The notes under the pieces were generated by a model. The model saw only the letters and a list, made by a program, of their open reading frames with translations. It ran no database searches and was not told where the DNA came from. Below are positions 6,089 through 11,181 of a stretch of DNA of 11,181 nucleotides, one piece after another; positions within the stretch are counted from its first letter, which is position 1; the number at the start of each line of letters is the position of its first letter. The stretch comes from Chloroflexota bacterium (GTDB taxonomy: Bacteria > Chloroflexota > Anaerolineae > CG2-30-64-16): NCBI GenBank assembly GCA_029555885.1, contig JAKPQT010000278.1, positions 1 through 11,181 on the forward strand, read 5' to 3'. The position numbers were made by a program, and so were the translations under genes.

Positions 6089-7201
6089 CTACGCCAGCCG
6101 CACCTCGACCTGCTGCATGTTGAAGGCGTAGTAGGGGCGCTGCCCATCGAGCACCTGGAAATCGGTCCACACTAGCCAGAACGACTTGCCGTCAGGGGCA
6201 ATCCACTTCGGGGCAATCTGCGGCTGGTAGGCGCGCGCACCGCGGTCGCCTGCGGGCATCCACGCCGGCTCCTCGTGCACCTGCGTCCACGGACCCCACG
6301 GGTCAGGGGCCGTCCAGAACCCCAGATAACTCGGCCGCGTGAACCAGTCGCCGCTTGCGTTCGTGCCCATGCCCCAGTTTGCCATCAGGTACTCGCCGGT
6401 CGAGGGATAGTAAACGACGCTGGGGTGCCATGCGTAGGGATGGACGAACCGGTTGACCCAGCCCGCAGGGAAGGTGTGGACGACGGCACGCTCCGCGATG
6501 TCCGCCGTCCATGCGGGGCTACCATCGCGTTGTAGCCCGGCGTAGAAGGTGTAGGCGCGGCGGTCGAGGATGTGGTCGCGCGGGACGCGACACAGCACGA
6601 GCTGGTTCATCGTGCCCTCGAGATTGCCGTTGGGGGAGTATAGGTAGACATAACCGTCATGGTTATGCGCGTAGTTCTGCCCCATCTGCACCACGGTGAG
6701 CAGGCTGAAGGCGTCGCCCGGCTCATCGAAGAAGAGCATGTTGGCGCGGCTGCGCGTGTCCCACGGCTCCCAGCGCACCGGTGTCGAGCCATCCTGGTTG
6801 TGCCAGGTGACGCCATTGTCGGGTGACCAGATGAGCTTGATGCCGACGAAGCGCGGTTCCGGCTCGCCGAAGGGGTGATTGGGCGTGCTGAGGAACTGGT
6901 AGATGTGGCCGTCGAGCGCCAGGATGCCGAAATTGTAGTAGCGGTGAATATCGCGCGTGCCCGGGATGGTCAGCAGCTCGGGATAGCCCGGCAGGTGCTC
7001 GAAGCGTATGTCCGGCGGGTCTCCGGCGATGGCATACGCGCGGCTGTTGTAGTCGGCGCGTGGGAGGCCCGGGAAGCCGCTCCCATCGCACAGGCTGACG
7101 TATTGTCGGTCGTCCGCGGCCCATGACATGTGCCAGTTATCGCCCTGGCTCGGCACGCGCACGACGGTCTCCTCGAGTCTGCGCAGCCCAGCAATCTTCA
7201 T
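6089..7201 (-). CDS. Predicted beta-propeller protein, DUF4185-like, possibly carbohydrate-active
   Basis: The 370-residue product has no signal peptide or membrane segment and appears cytoplasmic. It is rich in Trp, Tyr, Asn and Asp, with repeated strand-turn patterns typical of five-bladed propellers: NWHMSWAADDRQYVSLCDG, YYNFGILALDGHIYQFLST, GIKLIWSPDNGVTW, HDGYVYLYSPNG, WHPSVVYYPSTGEYLMANWG and SFWLVWTDF. These resemble DUF4185 and more distantly GH43/GH117-like propellers. I cannot name catalytic acids with confidence, so a glycosidase or sugar-binding role is inferred from fold and from the sugar importer and URO-D-like gene nearby. The ATG (7199-7201 on the complement) is preceded by GGGGAGGT nine bases upstream. 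It is transcribed divergently from the URO-D-like gene across a 72-bp spacer, so both may share a regulator. Confidence 0.6.
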   Translation of the reverse strand: MKIAGLRRLEETVVRVPSQGDNWHMSWAADDRQYVSLCDGSGFPGLPRADYNSRAYAIAGDPPDIRFEHLPGYPELLTIPGTRDIHRYYNFGILALDGHIYQFLSTPNHPFGEPEPRFVGIKLIWSPDNGVTWHNQDGSTPVRWEPWDTRSRANMLFFDEPGDAFSLLTVVQMGQNYAHNHDGYVYLYSPNGNLEGTMNQLVLCRVPRDHILDRRAYTFYAGLQRDGSPAWTADIAERAVVHTFPAGWVNRFVHPYAWHPSVVYYPSTGEYLMANWGMGTNASGDWFTRPSYLGFWTAPDPWGPWTQVHEEPAWMPAGDRGARAYQPQIAPKWIAPDGKSFWLVWTDFQVLDGQRPYYAFNMQQVEVRLA

Positions 7202-7224
7202 TGTTTTCTACCTCCCCGATGGAT

Positions 7225-7254
7225 TTGGAGCAGCTCCGCCGGCATTGATATGAT
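7225..7254 (+). promoter_or_regulatory. Possible promoter for the URO-D-like gene: TTGGAG - 18 bp - TATGAT
   Basis: TATGAT (7249-7254) is a good -10 box; TTGGAG (7225-7230) is a moderate -35 at 18 bases. Transcription would start near 7261, right at the AGGAGA ribosome site (7261-7266), giving a very short leader. It lies in the divergent spacer, where promoters for both genes must be packed. Confidence 0.4.
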
Positions 7255-7273
7255 ACATCCAGGAGAACCGTGC

Positions 7274-8395
7274 ATGACTCACAAGATGACCACCGGGCGC
7301 CAACTGGTATTGCAGGCGCTGGCGGGGCAGCGCGTCGACCGCGTGCCCGTCGGGCCGCTGACATGGGGCTTCGACTACACCTGGCGGGTGGCGGACCTGG
7401 CGCCGTGGCAGCTGGCCTGCGGCGGGAGCGAGACCTGGCACCGCGCGCACATGGCGCTGTTGGAACGCCACCGGCCGGACGTGATGTGGTATTCCGGCGC
7501 GGGCGACGGCCCCGCAGAGCCTACTCTCCTGGCCGAAGACCCGCATCATTGGCGGGTGCGCGACAACAACACCGGCACGGTGTACCGGCTGGTGAAGGAC
7601 AGCCTCGCCTTGCAGGAGGAGGAGACCGGAGCCAAGGTCTGTGACCCGCTGGGCGACATCCGCTCGGCAGCCGACGCCGACAGGCTGATCCCGGAGTTCA
7701 CCGGCTGGGGCGAGGTCTATCTCGGCGGGCTGCGCAGGCTCATTCAGGAGGTGGGCGACCGCGCGCTGGTGCTGCCGCATCATTCGCCCGGCTACATCTG
7801 CGCCTGCTATGCGCTCGGCTTCGAGCGGGCGATGGAGACCATGATCACCGATCCCGGACTCCTCTACCATGTGGCCGACCGGTATGCTGCGGGCGACGAG
7901 CTGCGCATGGCCGAGCTGGCCGAGGCAGGCGCGGAGGCGGTCTATATTGCCGACGGTTGGGCCTCCTGCGACATCATTTCCCCGCGCATGTTCGAGCAGT
8001 TTGCACTGCGGTACCAGCGTTCGATGGCCGAGGCGGCGCACCGGGCGGGCCTGCGCGTCATCCTCTGGAACGAAGGCGATGTCCTGCCCCTGCTCAAACT
8101 GGAGGCGAGCCTGCCCATCGACGCCTTCGCCATCGAACAGCCCCGCAAGGGCATCGACCTGACCATCGCCCGGGTGCGGGAGGTCTTCGGGCCGGAACGC
8201 TGCCTGTTCGGCAACCTGGACTCGGAGCGGCTGCTGGCAGAGAACGACGCCCGCGCCATCGCCCGCGCCATCGAGGAGCAGCTCCGCCAGTCGGGTGCAG
8301 GCAACCCGTTCGTGCTGACAACCGGCAGCCCGCTCCCCAGCGACATCGACCCATCCGCCATCGACGCGTTCATCGCGGCCGCGCGCGGTCTGTGA
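7274..8395 (+). CDS. Uroporphyrinogen decarboxylase superfamily protein, divergent, function unknown
   Basis: The 373-residue product has the overall pattern of the URO-D TIM-barrel superfamily, which includes HemE and the cobamide:CoM methyltransferases MtaA/MtbA: TGRQLVLQALAGQRVDRVPVG at the start, GFERAMETMITDP, CDIISPRMFEQF, HRAGLRVILWNEGDV, DAFAIEQPRKGIDL, CLFGNLDSERLL and TTGSPLP near the end. It is not HemE: the N-terminal MRQAGR motif is missing. The His-x-Cys zinc motif of MtaA-type members is replaced by W265 and E267 in LWNEGD. A heme role is therefore unlikely. The ATG at 7274 is chosen because AGGAGA lies seven bases upstream; an in-frame ATG at 7250 would begin on the -10 box. 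Such genes are often near sugar importers, but the reaction is unknown. Confidence 0.7.
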   Translation: MTHKMTTGRQLVLQALAGQRVDRVPVGPLTWGFDYTWRVADLAPWQLACGGSETWHRAHMALLERHRPDVMWYSGAGDGPAEPTLLAEDPHHWRVRDNNTGTVYRLVKDSLALQEEETGAKVCDPLGDIRSAADADRLIPEFTGWGEVYLGGLRRLIQEVGDRALVLPHHSPGYICACYALGFERAMETMITDPGLLYHVADRYAAGDELRMAELAEAGAEAVYIADGWASCDIISPRMFEQFALRYQRSMAEAAHRAGLRVILWNEGDVLPLLKLEASLPIDAFAIEQPRKGIDLTIARVREVFGPERCLFGNLDSERLLAENDARAIARAIEEQLRQSGAGNPFVLTTGSPLPSDIDPSAIDAFIAAARGL

Positions 8396-8428
8396 CGTTC
8401 AGCTACAGCCCCGGATTTGGATAAACAA

Positions 8429-8490
8429 TCGAGGCTTCAACTGTTGGGGCAGCCACGTAAATGCTCACACCCATCCGGCTGAAGCCTCGA
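8429..8490. repeat. Inverted repeat, perfect 11-bp arms with 40-base loop, in convergent spacer
   Basis: TCGAGGCTTCA (8429-8439) and TGAAGCCTCGA (8480-8490) are exact reverse complements. They lie between the stop codons of the URO-D-like gene and the convergent permease gene, so the hairpin could end both transcripts. No clear T-run follows either arm, so factor-independent termination is uncertain. Confidence 0.5.
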
Positions 8491-8495
8491 CTCCA

Positions 8496-8511
8496 ATTGC
8501 AAATCTGCAAT
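8496..8511. repeat. Small hairpin ATTGCA-AATC-TGCAAT within short TGCAAT-type repeats
   Basis: A six-base perfect stem with a four-base loop sits within near-repeats of the unit CTGCAAT/CTTCAAT (8496-8519). It is AT-rich against the GC-rich surroundings. It resembles the short TGCAAT strings scattered in some genomes; a terminator role for the permease operon on the minus strand is possible. Confidence 0.4.
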
Positions 8512-8529
8512 CTTCAATCGTATCGTCCG

Positions 8530-9456
8530 CTACCCTTTCAACCCCGTCAGCGCGATGCCCTCGATGAACGTCCGCTGCGCGAAGAAGAAGATCAGGATGA
8601 TGGGCGCGGCCGCCAGCGTGCTCACCGCCATCAGGTAGGGATAGGCCAGCGGCGCGTTGCCGACCTGCGACATCATCGCACGCAGCTTCTGGATGCCCAG
8701 CGCCAGTGGGTACATCGTGTATTTGTTGATGTAGATGAGCGGCCCCAGGTAGTCGGCCCAGGTCCCCATGAACTGGAACAGTGCCACCACGGCCAGCGCC
8801 GGCTTCATCAGCGGCAGGAGGATGCGCACCAGTGTGCCGAACTCGCTGGCCCCGTCCACCCGCGCCGCATCCGACAGCTCTTCCGGCAGCGTCATAAAGA
8901 ACTGGCGCAGCATGAAGACGTAGAATGCGTTGCCGAACAGCGCGGGCACGACCATCGGGTTGTAGGTGCCGATCCACTGGCCCAGCCCCGCATCCTGCAG
9001 CCGCTTGAACACAATGAACAGCGGCACCATCGTAACCGTGTACGGGATCAGCATGGTCGCGATGCACAGGTAGAATAGTTTGTCGCGGCCCGGCCACCTG
9101 ATGCGCGAGAACCCGTAGGCCACCAGCGTGGAGGAAATCACCGTGAATAGCGTGTTCGGCAGCGCATAGCGGAAGATCGAGTTGAAGGTGTAGAGCGTGA
9201 ACTCGTCTGACCTCCACGCATTGATGAAGTTCTCCCAGTGGGCCGGACTGGGAATGAGCACCGGCGGGATCCGGTAGACCTGGGGATCATCCTTCAGCGC
9301 GGAGCTGACCATCCAGTAGAGCGGGAACGCGTAGGATGCGGCCAGGAAAATGACAATCAGGTACTTGAGCAGGAGGCCCGTGATTCTCTGGGTCGTCCAC
9401 TTGCCAGCTTCGCGAACCCGTGGGGTGGGGGTGACGGTGGTCTCAGCCGTGCTCAT
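8530..9456 (-). CDS. Carbohydrate ABC transporter permease, MalG/UgpE-type (CUT1)
   Basis: This is one of two inner-membrane subunits of a sugar importer. The 308-residue product starts with a Thr/Pro-rich cytoplasmic tail, then a first membrane segment (about 30-52) ending in FPLYWMVSSALKDDPQ, the typical MalG-type opening. The ATPase-docking EAA loop is EELSDAARVDGASEFGTLVRILLPL at about 192-216, followed by the conserved membrane segment VVALFQFMGTWADYLGPLI and the family C-terminus QRTFIEGIALTGLKG. About six membrane segments are expected. The ATG (9454-9456 on the complement) overlaps the stop of the preceding permease (ATGA) and has GGAGGT five bases upstream, so the two are coupled. 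It is the last gene of the visible operon. No ATPase gene follows, so a shared MsmX/MsmK-type ATPase encoded elsewhere is likely. The substrate cannot be named. Confidence 0.93.
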   Translation of the reverse strand: MSTAETTVTPTPRVREAGKWTTQRITGLLLKYLIVIFLAASYAFPLYWMVSSALKDDPQVYRIPPVLIPSPAHWENFINAWRSDEFTLYTFNSIFRYALPNTLFTVISSTLVAYGFSRIRWPGRDKLFYLCIATMLIPYTVTMVPLFIVFKRLQDAGLGQWIGTYNPMVVPALFGNAFYVFMLRQFFMTLPEELSDAARVDGASEFGTLVRILLPLMKPALAVVALFQFMGTWADYLGPLIYINKYTMYPLALGIQKLRAMMSQVGNAPLAYPYLMAVSTLAAAPIILIFFFAQRTFIEGIALTGLKG

Positions 9457-10379
9457 TTCTCACCTCCATAGAACACCCAGCGGGCCGATGTGCGGAAGAT
9501 GATGATCGTGAAAGCCGCGAGCACCATGAACATCAGCCAGGCCAGCGCACATGCCTTGCCCATCCGGAAGAGCTCGAAGGCGTTCCGGTACAGGTGCATG
9601 GCGTAGAATTCAGTCGAGGCCATCGGTCCGCCGTTCGTCAGCAGGTACGGCATCAGGAAGGTCTGGAAGCCGCCGATCAGGCCCATGATCAGGTTGTACA
9701 TGATGATGGGGCTGGAAAGCGGGATCGTGATGTGCCGGAACTTATGCCAGCCATTTGCGCCGTCCACCGTCGCGGCCTCGTAGAGTGAGCGCGGGACGTC
9801 CTGCAGCGCGGCCAGGAAGATCACGACTGCCGTGCCCTGGGCCCACAGGTGGATGATGATTAAGCTCGGCTTAGCGAGCGTCGGGTTCGAGAGGAAGGGG
9901 ATGATCGGCTGGCCCATTGCCCGCAGGACGTTGTTGATAACTCCGTATTGGTTGTTGAAAATGAACAGCCAGACCATCGCGGAACAGATGGCCGGGATGA
10001 TGGACGGCACGTAGAAGATGGCGCGGAAGAACGATCGGCCTTTCATGTCCGCGTTCAGCAGGTTCGCCATCAGGAACGCGACAGCCACGCCGAGCGGCAC
10101 GCCGATGCCTACATAATAGAACGTGTTGTAGACGACCTTGTAAAAGCGGGGGTCGCGGGTGAAGATCTCGACATAGTTCTCCAGCCCGATGAACTTCATC
10201 GGCGTGATGAAGTCATAGCGCGTGAAGCTGAAGAACACGGAGGAGATGAGCGGGTACAGCGTCCAGATCAGAAAGCCGAGCAGCCAGGGGGAGACGAAGA
10301 GCAGGCCCATCATCAGGTTGTGGCGCTCGCCCTTGGTCAGCCGTGCGGACCGCTTCGGACTGAGGCTCGCAACTGCCAT
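9453..10379 (-). CDS. Carbohydrate ABC transporter permease, MalF/UgpA-type (CUT1)
   Basis: This is the partner permease of the importer. In the 308-residue product the first membrane segment (about 23-45) reads GLLFVSPWLLGFLIWTLYP, typical of UgpA/LacF-like subunits, followed by the periplasmic FIGLENYVEIF motif at about 63-73. FFRAIFYVPSIIPAICSAMVW (about 117-137) and the EAA loop RSLYEAATVDGANGWHKFRHITIP at about 197-220 are the other hallmarks, with LLTNGGPMASTEFYAMHLYRNAF near the C-terminus. It lacks the long periplasmic P2 loop of E. coli MalF, as is usual for 300-residue members. The ATG (10377-10379 on the complement) has GGAGGT seven bases upstream. It follows the substrate-binding protein gene after a 133-bp spacer with a large inverted repeat and overlaps the next permease by four bases. 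Confidence 0.94.
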   Translation of the reverse strand: MAVASLSPKRSARLTKGERHNLMMGLLFVSPWLLGFLIWTLYPLISSVFFSFTRYDFITPMKFIGLENYVEIFTRDPRFYKVVYNTFYYVGIGVPLGVAVAFLMANLLNADMKGRSFFRAIFYVPSIIPAICSAMVWLFIFNNQYGVINNVLRAMGQPIIPFLSNPTLAKPSLIIIHLWAQGTAVVIFLAALQDVPRSLYEAATVDGANGWHKFRHITIPLSSPIIMYNLIMGLIGGFQTFLMPYLLTNGGPMASTEFYAMHLYRNAFELFRMGKACALAWLMFMVLAAFTIIIFRTSARWVFYGGEK

Positions 10380-10408
10380 ATCATTGACCTCCGTGGGAGA
10401 TGGTCGAG

Positions 10409-10480
10409 GACAGGACTCACAAGATGGACAGGATAGATGGAGGCTGTCCGGCCCATCCTGCCAATCCTGTGAATCCTGTC
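10409..10480. repeat. Imperfect inverted repeat of ACAGGAT-type units between substrate-binding protein and permease genes
   Basis: The left arm (10409-10440, opening GACAGGACTCACA) pairs imperfectly with the right arm (10453-10480, ending TGTGAATCCTGTC), with a 12-base loop. Each arm is itself made of near-repeats of CAGGAT/ATCCTG. Such strings recur as interspersed elements in several bacterial phyla. Placed after the binding-protein stop and before the permeases, it could stabilise the upstream mRNA end or lower downstream expression. Confidence 0.65.
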
Positions 10481-10512
10481 TCGGTGCTGCGTCTGGTTTT
10501 GTCCTGCTCGGT

Positions 10513-11181
10513 TCAGGCCTCGGGCAGGCCCTGGTTGGCCCACTCGGTCACGGCGCGGTTCTGGATTTCCTCCGCAGCCTGCTGCGGCGTGATGACGCCG
10601 CGGTAGCACTGCTCGCGCACTTCGGGGAGCTGGCCCCAGATGTAGCCGTGCAGCGGGCAGCGGCGGAGCTGGTACCAATCGGTCGCCTCGCTCGCGCTAT
10701 CGAAGTAGAACTGGAGGCCCGGATACGCGCTAGTGTCCTGCTTTTCCAGCCAGGTTTGTTTGCCGACGATCCAGCCGACCTGCTTGAAGAGCACGTCGAG
10801 CGCAGCGTCGGTGTTGAAGAACTCGCCCAGCTTGAAGGATTCGGCGTTGTGGGGCGCGCCCTTGAAGATCGCCAGGGTGTGGCCGCCGGCGACCTGCACC
10901 TTTGTGCCCTTCAGGCTGTCGAGCACCGGTGACCAGGTGGCGGCGTTCTTCTTCGCAATCTCCGGCGCCTGCGCGTTGGTCTCGCCAGGATGCCAGTAGC
11001 CTTCGATGATCATGGCCTGGGCCTCGGCGTTGTACGAGCCGCCCCAGCCGCCCATGCCTTCCGCCTGGCGGAGGCCGGCGACCTGGTCCGCGCCCATGAC
11101 ATCGTAGGACTTGCGGGTGACGTCGAAGTACTCGACGAACAGATCGTTGGTGAAGTCGAACTTGCCGGTGACGTCGTCCCA
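10513..11181 (-). CDS. Extracellular sugar-binding protein of ABC transporter, C-terminal part (5' end outside window)
   Basis: The frame that ends with TGA at 10513-10515 (complement) is open to the right edge, giving about 222 residues; the ATG at 11095-11097 is internal. It fits the C-terminal lobe of family 1 solute-binding proteins: GWGGSYNAEAQAMIIEGYW, ATWSPVLDSLKGTKVQVAGGHTLAIFKGAPHNAESFKLGEFFN and the closing helix TPQQAAEEIQNRAVTEWANQG, the usual calcium/sugar-binder ending. The signal peptide and N-terminal lobe lie outside. It is first in the order binding protein, permease, permease on the minus strand. It would capture the substrate outside the membrane and deliver it to the two permeases. 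Trp and Tyr are common (for example DWYQLRRCPLHGYIWGQLP), consistent with sugar stacking, but the ligand is unknown. Confidence 0.85.
   Translation of the reverse strand, partial: WDDVTGKFDFTNDLFVEYFDVTRKSYDVMGADQVAGLRQAEGMGGWGGSYNAEAQAMIIEGYWHPGETNAQAPEIAKKNAATWSPVLDSLKGTKVQVAGGHTLAIFKGAPHNAESFKLGEFFNTDAALDVLFKQVGWIVGKQTWLEKQDTSAYPGLQFYFDSASEATDWYQLRRCPLHGYIWGQLPEVREQCYRGVITPQQAAEEIQNRAVTEWANQGLPEA

Noticed and set aside
7130..7273. Upstream extension of the URO-D-like gene overlapping the propeller gene start
   Set aside because: It would overlap the divergent gene and its promoter; the AGGAGA site points to the ATG at 7274.
8461..9078. Plus-strand open frame opposite the MalG-type permease
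   Set aside because: Arg/His/Gln-rich shadow with no ribosome site; the minus strand has the complete permease signatures.
10409..10480. Repeat considered as a CRISPR fragment or transposon end
   Set aside because: Only one imperfect inverted pair of short repeats, with no direct repeat-spacer pattern, target duplication or transposase.

Overview
The window is GC-rich bacterial DNA, most likely from a Chloroflexota (Anaerolineae-like) genome. That is an inference from three traits: a Thr/Pro/Ala-rich linker followed by a carbohydrate-binding-like domain on a surface protein, the particular ArsR/ArsM proteins, and several families of short palindromic repeats in the spacers. It is not proven by a marker gene. 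Genes are densely packed with strong GGAGG-type ribosome sites, and two junctions are ATGA start/stop overlaps. No rRNA, tRNA, CRISPR array, transposase or phage gene is visible.

Region 1 (1-3403, + strand): the C-terminal part of a secreted or surface protein, then a YbhN/LPG-synthase-type multi-pass membrane protein, then peptide chain release factor 3 (prfC). The last two are translationally coupled by ATGA.

Region 2 (3503-5936, + strand) is an arsenic detoxification locus: a thioredoxin-type arsenate reductase (arsC), an ArsR repressor, and a 495-residue protein that joins an ArsR-associated UbiE-like methyltransferase to a complete ArsM arsenite methyltransferase through a linker with three Cys-Cys pairs. 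No efflux pump gene lies in the window, so the visible chemistry is arsenate to arsenite to methylated arsenic. A perfect 36-bp palindrome sits on the arsR promoter. Its core, ATCGT-N6-ACGAT, recurs exactly before arsM, again over a possible -10 box. The two copies define a candidate operator and are the most novel regulatory signal here.

Region 3 (6089-8395) is a divergent pair sharing a 72-bp promoter spacer. A beta-propeller protein resembling DUF4185 is on the minus strand, and a divergent uroporphyrinogen-decarboxylase-superfamily protein, lacking the HemE and His-x-Cys zinc signatures, is on the plus strand.

Region 4 (8530-11181, - strand) is a CUT1-type carbohydrate ABC importer in the order substrate-binding protein (partial), permease, permease, with no ATPase in view. 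Regions 3 and 4 may together form an uptake and breakdown locus for an unidentified glycan or glycoside. Three spacers (5937-6088, 8396-8529, 10380-10512) each carry a different inverted repeat, probably working as terminators or mRNA-end stabilisers.
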